DNA of 5,451 nucleotides from Gemmatimonadales bacterium (GTDB taxonomy: Bacteria > Gemmatimonadota > Gemmatimonadetes > Palauibacterales > Palauibacteraceae). The position numbers and the translations under genes are program-made. The DNA is taken from NCBI GenBank assembly GCA_030636765.1, contig DAOVWI010000147.1, positions 1-5,451 of the forward strand. Reading direction: 5' to 3'. Every line of letters starts with the position of its first letter. The stretch's first letter is position 1. This document shows positions 1-5,143 of this stretch, in pieces. The notes below the pieces were generated by a model. The model was given only the letters and a program-made list of their open reading frames with translations. It made no database searches and was not told the DNA's origin.

Positions 1-1212
1 CAGGAGCTCCATGGCGAGGAACGTCCCGTTGCCGCTGTCGGTCACGAAGACCGCCTCCGGGGCGAAGCGCGCCTGGAGCTCGCGGAAGAGCAGGGCGGGG
101 GCCAGCCCACGGCCGCCGCGATCGGCCCGATCCTGCTCCAACCCGGCGCGGCCCTCCAGGATCTCGCGGCGCAACTCGCCATCCCGGGGTCGCTGGACTA
201 GGCCCGCGAGCAGCGCCTCGACGACGGCAGCCGCGTCGCCGATCACGGCGACCTCGGCCGGGTAGTTGCGTCCCGGGACGGCGGGGTCGATGTCGACGTG
301 GACGAGGGGCTGGGGTGGACGAAGGCCGTAGCTGCCGGTCCCCACCTCGCTGCAGCGGCAACCGATCGCCAGGGTGGCGTCACACCCCTCGGCCACACGT
401 CGCGCGAACGGTGGAGCGGCGTGCCCGAAGCCCGGCCAAAGGGAGAGCGGATGGGACTCCGGGAACACCCCTTTCCCCTGGATTGTCGTCGCGACCGGGG
501 ACTCCAGACGCTCGGCCAGCGCCACCAGACTGCCCGCGGCACCCGCAGCGCCGAATCCGAGGTAGAGCAGGGGACGTCGGGCTCGCTCCAGCGTCTCGAG
601 GGCACCCATCACGCTCTCGGAGCCTCCGCTACCGTCGGTCCGGCCGGCTCGTCCGGTGGAACCCCCGTCGGTGCCGCCGGCCACGACGGGTTCCTGCTCG
701 ACGGCGTCCTGCGCGAGGTAGTGGTCGGCGGGCACCTCGACCATCACGGGGCCCGGCACACCCGAGCGGGCCAGCTTGCAGGCGTGCCGGACGGTTCGGT
801 AGGTCTCCCCGCGCCGGTCGATCCGGAACGCGGCCTTCACGACAGGAGCCGCGATACCCAACTGGTCGACATCGTGCAGCTGATAGGCCCGGTCCTCCTC
901 CAGGCGGATCCCGCACGCCAGCACGAGCATCGGGACGTTGTCCAGGTAGGCCTCGGCGATCCCCGAGAGGGCGTGCGTGAGGCCTGCTCCCGGCACGACG
1001 TTGACACACGCCAGCCGACCGGAAGCGCGCCAGTACCCGTCCGCCATGAAGGACGCCGACTGCTCGTCCGTGACGAGGATCGGGCGCACGTGGTCGGAGG
1101 AGGCCAGCGCATCGTAGAGTTCGATGTTGTGGGTGCCCGGGATCCCGAAGGTGCAACCTACCCGTTCGTCCTCGAGCGCCCGAACCACGGCCTTGGCTGC
1201 GGTGAGCTTCAT
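1..1212 (-). CDS. ThDP-dependent enzyme, acetolactate synthase/decarboxylase-like, 3' end off window
   Basis: This is the N-terminal 404 residues of a thiamine-diphosphate enzyme of the acetolactate synthase/benzoylformate decarboxylase superfamily, which acts on 2-oxo acids in the cytoplasm. The frame is open from the ATG at 1212 to the left edge. Residues 1-170 form the pyrimidine-binding domain, with GIPGTHNIELYDAL (23-36), the catalytic-Glu segment TDEQSASFMADGY (E50) and VPGAGLTHALSGIAEAYLDNVP (73-94). A Gly/Ser/Thr-rich linker (179-198) leads to the central domain, with ATTIQGKGVF (241-250) and VHVDIDP (304-310). The pyrophosphate-binding domain starts near 370 (VFVTDSGNGTF). Its GDG...N metal motif lies off the window, as do about 130-170 residues, so the function cannot be narrowed. 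The ATG overlaps the TGA of the GMC gene (ATGA) and has no clear Shine-Dalgarno, which suggests translational coupling. The family is secure; whether it is a true acetolactate synthase is not, and no small regulatory subunit is visible. Confidence 0.93.
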   Translation of the reverse strand, partial: MKLTAAKAVVRALEDERVGCTFGIPGTHNIELYDALASSDHVRPILVTDEQSASFMADGYWRASGRLACVNVVPGAGLTHALSGIAEAYLDNVPMLVLACGIRLEEDRAYQLHDVDQLGIAAPVVKAAFRIDRRGETYRTVRHACKLARSGVPGPVMVEVPADHYLAQDAVEQEPVVAGGTDGGSTGRAGRTDGSGGSESVMGALETLERARRPLLYLGFGAAGAAGSLVALAERLESPVATTIQGKGVFPESHPLSLWPGFGHAAPPFARRVAEGCDATLAIGCRCSEVGTGSYGLRPPQPLVHVDIDPAVPGRNYPAEVAVIGDAAAVVEALLAGLVQRPRDGELRREILEGRAGLEQDRADRGGRGLAPALLFRELQARFAPEAVFVTDSGNGTFLAMELL

Positions 1213-2777
1213 GCGGTCGCCGCCGGGCCCCCGCCCGCGACCTCCGTCTCCCCGCCCCCGGCCTCCGCGCCCGCTGCCAGCAGCTCGCCCGCATCGAGAC
1301 GGATCGCCTCCGCCGTGCGGTCGGCCAGCGCCATGATCGTCAGATACGGGTTGATGTGGAGCGAATCGGGGAAGAGGCTCGAGTCTGCTACGCGCAGCCA
1401 CGGGATGCCATGAACGCGACCCCACCCGTCGGTGACCGAGTCACGCTCGGAGCGCCCCATGGCACAGCCGCCCATCAGATGCGCCGCAGACACGGACACG
1501 GTGCCCGGCGTAAAGTGCTCGGGCCGGACTCGCTCGTCGATCCGGTCCGCCTCGCCCGCTCCCAGGGTGGTCGGGGATGCGAGCGGCGCATGGACCCGGA
1601 GCGCCCCGGCGGCGAAGAAGATCCGGGCGGAGGCCCGGGTTCCGAGCGCCAGAGCTCGCACGACCTCGTCGGTGAAGCGGTAGTGCACGACGGGCCGGCC
1701 CGCGCCGTCGATGGTCACCCGGTTTCCGGGCGTGGCGCGGTCGCACGCCAGCACGAGAATCATCTGGAGGCGAGGGAAGGCGGCCATGAAGCGGCTGTGC
1801 TCCTCACCGAATCCGACCAGGCTCTTCGCGGTCACGAACGGGAAGTACATGCACGTCTCGAGGACGTATCCCTCCTCGTCGGCGCGGTCGACGAAGAAGC
1901 TCTTCGGGTGGCCCACGTCGTTCGTGATCGGCCGGGGGTGCTCCGCAACGAGGATGAGCGCCGGATGGCATGTGAAGCGCTCGCCCAGGCGTGGCAGATG
2001 CTCGCCGAAGCCGGAGCGGAGCAGCAGCGCCGGCGAGCCGACGGCGCCCCCGGCCAGGACCACCATCCGGGCGCTGACCCGGTACTCTCCCGGCTCCCAC
2101 TCCGAGGGCGCTCCCTTCTCGCTGGGAGGCTTCTCGGACACGCGAACCATGGCCGCTCGCTCCTCCAGGCGAAGCACCTCGGCCCGGGTCACGACCTCCA
2201 CGCCGCAGAGCTCGGCCGCCGGTAGCTGCACGCGATCGGTCCCCTGCTTGGCGCCGTTCGGGCAGCCGAGGTTGCAGAGGCTGGAGCCGAGGCAGCCCTT
2301 TACGTTGATCGGGAACTGGTGGGCCTCGTAGCCGGCTGCCTCGCACCCCTTCTGGAACAGGGAGTTGTTCTCGTTGATGAGCTCGGGCTCCAGGAGGTGC
2401 ACGTTGTTCTGGTCCATGTACTGCCGCGAGCGTTCGGTGACGTCGGTGTGCGTCAGCCCGGGGATGTCCCAGGCCTCGATGACGTGCGGGCCGGCGATCA
2501 GAGAGGTGCCCGTGTAGACGGCCGTCGAGCCCCCGTACACCTGCCCGAAGGCGAGAGTCATCGTACCGTCGGCTGTCAGGAACCCGCCGGCGTCGGCGTA
2601 CAGCGCCTCGGCCATCTCGAGCTCCTCCCCGGTGAACTCCTCGTCCGCCAGCCGCGGCCCCTGCTCGAGCACCAGGACGCGATGCCCCTGTTCCACGAGC
2701 GGGACGAGGCCCACGGCGGCCGTCCCTCCGCCCGCTCCCGAGCCGACGATCACGACGTCGTAGCTGCGCTCGATCAC
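1209..2777 (-). CDS. FAD-dependent GMC family oxidoreductase
   Basis: This 522-residue flavoenzyme belongs to the glucose-methanol-choline family, whose members oxidise alcohol groups of sugars, sterols or long-chain alcohols. The FAD-binding Rossmann motif is near the N terminus (GSGAGG, 12-17, with VLVLEQGP at 35-41). The GMC segment FGQVYGGSTAVYTG is at 78-90. A Cys-containing segment has C162, C168 and C172 followed by GCPNGAKQGT, like that in long-chain alcohol oxidase and cholesterol-oxidase-like members. A second FAD segment is VVLAGGAVGSPALLLRSG. The C-terminal catalytic region has SAAHLMGGCAMG (H433) and HINPYLTIMALADRTAEAI (N476), the expected His-Asn pair. The tail from about 495 is Ala/Gly-rich and probably disordered. 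I chose the GTG start at 2777 because translation opens directly into the Rossmann strand, an AGGAG lies 7 bases upstream, and the GTG overlaps the stop of the preceding gene by 4 bases. No signal peptide or membrane segment is seen. The substrate is unknown. Confidence 0.95.
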   Translation of the reverse strand: MIERSYDVVIVGSGAGGGTAAVGLVPLVEQGHRVLVLEQGPRLADEEFTGEELEMAEALYADAGGFLTADGTMTLAFGQVYGGSTAVYTGTSLIAGPHVIEAWDIPGLTHTDVTERSRQYMDQNNVHLLEPELINENNSLFQKGCEAAGYEAHQFPINVKGCLGSSLCNLGCPNGAKQGTDRVQLPAAELCGVEVVTRAEVLRLEERAAMVRVSEKPPSEKGAPSEWEPGEYRVSARMVVLAGGAVGSPALLLRSGFGEHLPRLGERFTCHPALILVAEHPRPITNDVGHPKSFFVDRADEEGYVLETCMYFPFVTAKSLVGFGEEHSRFMAAFPRLQMILVLACDRATPGNRVTIDGAGRPVVHYRFTDEVVRALALGTRASARIFFAAGALRVHAPLASPTTLGAGEADRIDERVRPEHFTPGTVSVSAAHLMGGCAMGRSERDSVTDGWGRVHGIPWLRVADSSLFPDSLHINPYLTIMALADRTAEAIRLDAGELLAAGAEAGGGETEVAGGGPAATA

Positions 2778-3226
2778 GCCTCGTCTCCTTTGCCTTCGCC
2801 GGCCGTTGTCCGGCGGCGGGCTTCCCAGCCCCCGGGGTCGGCCCGGTAGCCGATGGCGCGGCGAGCCTCGGGTCGTCCGTAGTATCCGAGAAGGACGAGG
2901 GTCCGGAGCCCCCAGAATCCGCGCCGAAGCACAAGAGCCGGAGAGCGCTGCAGCCGCCGCAGAACCGCCGCACGGGCTTCTGCGCCGAGTGCGCTGAAGC
3001 GGCGCCCGTAGCGGAGCAGGGGCATCCAGTCGAGCACCTGGATCAGCAGGCAGAGCTGGCGGCGGAGGGCGGGCGAACGGTTTCGAAGCGCCGCCTCGAT
3101 CCGCTCTTCGACGTCCGTCCAGCCGCGCTCGTCCATCCGTGCCGCGGCAGGTACGATCGTCGCCGCCAGGGCACGGAAGGCTCGGCGTACGGGGAGAATG
3201 ACCGGCTCGCCAGGGGTAGACGTCAC
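2774..3226 (-). CDS. Small GMC-partner protein, gluconate 2-dehydrogenase subunit 3-like
   Basis: This is a 150-residue Arg- and Leu-rich protein encoded immediately upstream of the GMC oxidoreductase; its TGA overlaps the GMC start (GTGA). Helical segments at 51-72 and 84-100 are followed by RRGFWGLRTLVLLGYYGRPEARRAIGY (101-127). From memory, this GYY.xP...IGY pattern resembles the small subunit 3 of gluconate 2-dehydrogenase and other small proteins paired with GMC flavoenzymes. In such complexes the small subunit assists folding, export or electron transfer of the flavoprotein. Here I see neither a Tat signal nor a transmembrane helix, so a cytoplasmic complex is more likely. The GTG start at 3226 is the only plausible upstream start and has no good Shine-Dalgarno; the alternative ATG at residue 31 would remove a conserved-looking hydrophobic N terminus (RAFRALAATIVP). 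The gene is secure, the family assignment moderate. Confidence 0.75.
   Translation of the reverse strand: MTSTPGEPVILPVRRAFRALAATIVPAAARMDERGWTDVEERIEAALRNRSPALRRQLCLLIQVLDWMPLLRYGRRFSALGAEARAAVLRRLQRSPALVLRRGFWGLRTLVLLGYYGRPEARRAIGYRADPGGWEARRRTTAGEGKGDEA
2785..2789 (-). promoter_or_regulatory. Ribosome binding site of the GMC gene
   Basis: The minus strand reads AAGGAGAC here, with AGGAG ending 7 bases before the GTG at 2777. It supports the GTG start for a 522-residue GMC protein, rather than the much longer open frame that continues upstream through the preceding gene. Confidence 0.7.
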
Positions 3227-3331
3227 GAGGTGAACGATAGAGATCCGCCGGAGGGCGGAGCAAGGACGCCCGCGCCGTGGTACAAAGGATGTGACGGAGG
3301 ATCCGAGGTCGGTGAATCAGTAGGAGAACGA
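3227..3331. promoter_or_regulatory. Divergent intergenic region with presumed promoters
   Basis: This gap of 105 bases separates the minus-strand GMC operon from the plus-strand PhzF gene, so both promoters should lie here or overlap the gene starts. A short perfect inverted repeat (CCGCC at 3245-3249, GGCGG at 3254-3258, 4-base loop) could be an operator or leader hairpin. TACAAA at 3281-3286 is a weak -10 candidate for the PhzF gene, but no convincing -35 is seen. The role is inferred from gene arrangement. Confidence 0.4.
3322..3326 (+). promoter_or_regulatory. Ribosome binding site of the PhzF-family gene
   Basis: AGGAG lies 5 bases before the ATG at 3332. It fixes the start: the open frame continues upstream to an ATG at 3230, but those 34 extra residues are low-complexity and precede the normal PhzF N terminus. 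Confidence 0.75.
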
Positions 3332-4111
3332 ATGGAAGCCCCGCTCTACCAGGTCGATGCTTTTGCGGACCGCCTCTTCACGGGGAACCCGGCCGCCGTC
3401 TGCCTGCTCGCACGCTGGCCGGAGGACGAAGTCCTCCAGTCGGTCGCCACCGAGAACAACCTCTCGGAGACCGCGTTTCTGGTCGGAAGCGGGAGTCGGT
3501 ACGAGTTGCGCTGGTTCACGCCCGTCGCGGAGGTCGACCTCTGCGGCCACGCCACGCTCGCCTCGGCGTTCGTGCTCTTCGAGCTACGCGGCGTCTCCGG
3601 CGACGAGGTCGGCTTCGAGACCCGCAGTGGCCTCCTTTCTGTGCGGCGCGACGGCGAGCTGCTTCGAATGGACTTCCCGGCCTCCCCGGCGCGCCCGTGC
3701 CGTTCGCCCGAACGGTTGCTCGCCGCACTGGGAGGCTCCGCTGTCGAGGTGTTGAAGGCGGACGACTACCTGGTCGTGTACGAGGATGAGGAGGAGATAC
3801 GGGGTCTGCGGCCGGATCTTCAGAGGCTGCTCGGACTCGAGGCCCGCGGGGTGATCGTAACCGCGCCGGGCGACGACGTCGACTTCGTCTCTCGCTTCTT
3901 CGCGCCGGAGCTCGGCGTGCCGGAAGACCCGGTCACGGGCTCCGCTCACTGCACGCTCGCCCCCTACTGGGCGGACCGCCTGGGCAAGGTCCGGCTGCAT
4001 GCACGCCAGCTCTCTCGGCGGGGCGGCGAGCTGTGGTGCGAGGTCTGTGGCGAGCGCGTCGAGATCTCGGGACGGGCCGTGCTTTACCTGTCGGGCTCGA
4101 TCCGCATCTGA
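3332..4111 (+). CDS. PhzF family isomerase/epimerase-like protein
   Basis: This 259-residue protein of the PhzF/diaminopimelate-epimerase-fold family comprises two pseudo-symmetric halves with the active site between them. PhzF itself isomerises a dihydro-hydroxyanthranilate in phenazine synthesis, but most homologues, including yeast and E. coli ones, are of unknown substrate. Visible motifs are VDAFADRLFTGNPAAV (8-23), ENNLSETAFL (41-50, with the catalytic-type Glu at E46), LRWFTPVAEVDLCGHATLAS (59-78) and the second-half EDPVTGSAHCTLAPYWADRLGK (198-219). The end, GRAVLYLSGSIRI, is the usual final strand. Length is slightly short of the 260-300 residues typical for the family, but no core motif is missing. 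The start at 3332 is set by a good Shine-Dalgarno. It is transcribed divergently from the GMC operon and no phenazine gene is nearby, so the symbol phzF is not justified. Confidence 0.95.
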   Translation: MEAPLYQVDAFADRLFTGNPAAVCLLARWPEDEVLQSVATENNLSETAFLVGSGSRYELRWFTPVAEVDLCGHATLASAFVLFELRGVSGDEVGFETRSGLLSVRRDGELLRMDFPASPARPCRSPERLLAALGGSAVEVLKADDYLVVYEDEEEIRGLRPDLQRLLGLEARGVIVTAPGDDVDFVSRFFAPELGVPEDPVTGSAHCTLAPYWADRLGKVRLHARQLSRRGGELWCEVCGERVEISGRAVLYLSGSIRI

Positions 4112-4112
4112 T

Positions 4113-4136
4113 CGGGCGAGCTTCGCTTCCGGCCCG
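4113..4136 (+). terminator. Possible transcription terminator after the PhzF gene
   Basis: A hairpin begins 2 bases after the stop codon. CGGGC (4113-4117) pairs with GCCCG (4132-4136), and an inner GAGC/GCTT stem closes on a TTC loop. A slightly larger alternative pairs 4110-4118 with 4135-4143. No T-run follows, so this would be a weak or factor-assisted terminator. Confidence 0.35.
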
Positions 4137-4143
4137 CCTGATC

Positions 4144-4478
4144 ACGACATCGGTCGGTCAGCCGAGCACGCCGGCGAATCGTGCCCTGTCGATGTGGAAG
4201 CCGGGGAAGACGCTCTGGAGGTTATCCGCGCCGAGGTGACCGCTCACGACCTCGGCGAAGACATCCCGGAATCCGTGGTGATCGCAAGATTGACCTGCCC
4301 CCAGGAACGGTACCACTTCTCTCACCAGTGATGGGTGACAGTCTCGACCGTAACGTAGCGCCTTCACAAGGGGGCGCCGATGCCATGGTTCGGAGTTGAC
4401 CCGGCGGTCTCAAGCGATCAACGCAACATCTTGGCGGGTGTTTTCAGTGATTCGCCAGGAGGAGAGAGATGCGTGGTC
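4144..4478. other. About 335 bases with no supported gene
   Basis: I find no convincing coding sequence here. A 69-codon minus-strand frame (4158-4367, GTG start) lacks a Shine-Dalgarno and any family I recognise. A GCGCCTT...AAGG-GGGCGC imperfect hairpin lies at 4358-4377. TGACCTGCCCCCA at 4291-4303 recalls the terminal bases of some IS3-family elements, but no transposase accompanies it. The stretch may be decayed mobile DNA next to the hicBA unit. Confidence 0.4.
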
Positions 4479-4555
4479 GCCCCGACAATGGGAGGAGACT
4501 GAGCGCCGCCGATCCGGAGAGACGAGCGTCCGCCAGCTCCATTTGTTTGTTAGAC
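4479..4555. repeat. attC-like imperfect hairpin downstream of hicA
   Basis: This 77-base imperfect palindrome ends on the plus strand with GTTAGAC (4549-4555), an exact match to the integron attC core box GTTRRRY; on the minus strand this is GTCTAAC, 10 bases after the hicA stop. Arms pair as GGAG (4494-4497) with CTCC (4537-4540), CTG (4499-4501) with CAG (4534-4536), and GCG (4503-4505) with CGC (4531-4533). This leaves A4498 and A4502 unpaired on one arm only, reminiscent of attC extrahelical bases. The opposite core box (around GCCCCGAC, 4479-4486) is degenerate. The assignment is inferred from structure alone. Confidence 0.4.
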
Positions 4556-4561
4556 CGCGAC
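4550..4561 (+). repeat. Left arm of 12-bp inverted repeat flanking hicBA
   Basis: TTAGACCGCGAC here is the exact reverse complement of GTCGCGGTCTAA at 5037-5048. The two copies enclose hicA and hicB and little else: the left arm ends 3 bases before the hicA stop codon. Identity stops at both ends of the 12 bases. Confidence 0.85.
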
Positions 4562-4564
4562 CTT

Positions 4565-4756
4565 TCACTTCCCGAGCTCAGGGACTGAAAGGCTGCGACA
4601 GATCTTGTGAGCAAGCTTATCGGAAATCTCGGTGTGGCGAGGAACGGCCTCGACCTGACCGGTCTGTGGATTCGTCCAGAGGGAGTGAGAGCGACCTTCG
4701 CGTTTGAGGTGGCAGCCATGGTGCCGCAGGTGACGGAGAAGCGCCGAGCGCTTCAC
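4565..4756 (-). CDS. hicA: HicA family mRNA interferase toxin
   Basis: This 63-residue protein is the toxin of a type II HicAB module: a small double-stranded-RNA-binding-fold ribonuclease that cleaves mRNA and arrests growth when its antitoxin is lost. The family pattern is clear and full-length: an N-terminal helix (SALLRHLRHHG), then CHLKREGRSHSLWTNP (15-30) with the catalytic-type His at H24, then VEAVPRHTEISDKLAHKICRSLSVP (35-59). The length is normal for HicA (50-80 residues). Translation starts at a GTG overlapping the hicB stop by 4 bases (GTGA), without an independent strong Shine-Dalgarno, so toxin synthesis is probably coupled to antitoxin translation. Antitoxin-first order is less common for this family than hicA-hicB. 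No inactivating change is visible, so the toxin is likely functional. Confidence 0.93.
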   Translation of the reverse strand: MKRSALLRHLRHHGCHLKREGRSHSLWTNPQTGQVEAVPRHTEISDKLAHKICRSLSVPELGK

Positions 4757-4968
4757 TCCAGCGTCACGGTCTCACGTTCGACGCCGTCCGGCACGCCTCT
4801 CAGGGAATCCTGACGGCGATCCTCCAAAATGAGCGCAAGTGCGTCTGCAAGGCTCTGGCGGGCTTCTTCCTTCGTTCTGCCCTGCCCGTTCGCCCCTGGA
4901 ATTTCGGGACAGTACGCTATGTACCAATCGCCGTCGCGCTCGAAGATAGCGGTGAATTCGTGCTTCAT
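4753..4968 (-). CDS. hicB: HicB family antitoxin, short form
   Basis: This 71-residue protein is the antitoxin partner of HicA, which binds and blocks the toxin. It shows the partial RNase-H-fold HicB domain: MKHEFTAIFERDGDWYIAYCPEIPGANGQGRT (1-32) followed by the helix KEEARQSLADALALILEDRR (33-52). The C terminus (53-71) is a short charged stretch. The separate helix-turn-helix or ribbon-helix-helix DNA-binding domain found in longer HicB proteins (about 110-150 residues) is absent, so autorepression would need another mechanism or does not occur. The ATG at 4968 is preceded by a perfect AGGAGG at a 5-base spacing. This is much stronger than the signal for hicA, consistent with an excess of antitoxin. 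Confidence 0.93.
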   Translation of the reverse strand: MKHEFTAIFERDGDWYIAYCPEIPGANGQGRTKEEARQSLADALALILEDRRQDSLRGVPDGVERETVTLE

Positions 4969-4973
4969 GGATG

Positions 4974-4979
4974 CCTCCT
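4974..4979 (-). promoter_or_regulatory. Strong ribosome binding site of hicB
   Basis: The minus strand reads AGGAGG, the full anti-16S consensus, 5 bases before the hicB ATG. It confirms the hicB start and implies high antitoxin translation relative to the coupled GTG start of hicA. Confidence 0.85.
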
Positions 4980-4995
4980 CGCCAGGTTGCCGATC

Positions 4996-5036
4996 CCCCC
5001 TAAACCTATAAATACGCCATATACCCCGCGAAGACT
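4996..5036 (-). promoter_or_regulatory. AT-rich probable hicBA promoter region
   Basis: The stretch at 5001-5023 is conspicuously AT-rich against the GC-rich surroundings. On the minus strand it contains TATATGGCGTATTTATAGG, with TATTTA or TATAGG possible as a -10 element about 30 bases before the ribosome binding site. No good -35 is visible. It lies inside the flanking inverted repeat, so the module would carry its own promoter. This is an inference from position and composition. Confidence 0.4.
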
Positions 5037-5048
5037 GTCGCGGTCTAA
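5037..5048 (+). repeat. Right arm of 12-bp inverted repeat flanking hicBA
   Basis: GTCGCGGTCTAA here is the exact reverse complement of 4550-4561. It lies about 69 bases upstream of the hicB ATG, beyond the presumed promoter, and its GTCTAA end leads directly into the hairpin at 5043-5102. Confidence 0.85.
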
Positions 5049-5102
5049 TGCCCGGCCGATGAGTTGCGGGCGCCGAAGGCGACCATCAATCGAGTGTTCA
5101 GT
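5043..5102. repeat. attC-like imperfect hairpin upstream of hicB
   Basis: This 60-base segment begins with GTCTAAT, one base from the attC box RYYYAAC, and ends with GTTCAGT (5096-5102), one base from GTTRRRY. Between them CGCC (5071-5074) pairs with GGCG (5078-5081) over a GAA loop, GG (5068-5069) with CC (5083-5084), and CGAT (5057-5060) with ATCG (5089-5092), with extra unpaired bases mostly in the left arm. The size and layout match short attC sites of about 60 bases. Both core boxes are imperfect, so the site may be decayed. Confidence 0.4.
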
Positions 5103-5143
5103 GTGTGCTCAGGCCCGGCCCTCTCGCGTCCGCGGGGCTGCGA

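Noticed and set aside
298..1413. Long plus-strand open frame of 371 codons opposite the ThDP gene
   Set aside because: Its translation has no family pattern, while the minus strand encodes a coherent ThDP enzyme across the same bases. Long antisense frames are expected in GC-rich coding DNA.
1356..2225. Plus-strand open frame of 289 codons opposite the GMC gene
   Set aside because: Antisense shadow of the clearly recognisable GMC coding sequence; low-complexity translation and no ribosome binding site.
2319..2849. Plus-strand open frame of 176 codons opposite the GMC gene start
   Set aside because: Shadow of the Rossmann-fold part of the GMC gene. The Val/His/Leu-rich translation reflects the reverse strand.
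2778..3263. 162-residue N-terminal extension of the GMC protein
   Set aside because: The extension overlaps the 150-aa small-subunit gene in another frame and is Pro/Arg-rich noise. The GTG at 2777 has a Shine-Dalgarno and opens directly into the FAD-binding motif.
3230..3331. 34-residue N-terminal extension of the PhzF-family protein
   Set aside because: The ATG at 3332 has an AGGAG at the right spacing and begins the normal PhzF N terminus; the extension is low-complexity.
4158..4367. 69-codon minus-strand frame in the gap after the PhzF gene
   Set aside because: GTG start without a Shine-Dalgarno, no recognised family, and competing frames of similar quality on the other strand. It could be a fragment of decayed DNA but is not supported as a gene.
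4444..4719. 91-codon minus-strand frame overlapping hicA
   Set aside because: Out-of-frame shadow of hicA that runs through the attC-like hairpin; Ser/Arg-rich with no family pattern.
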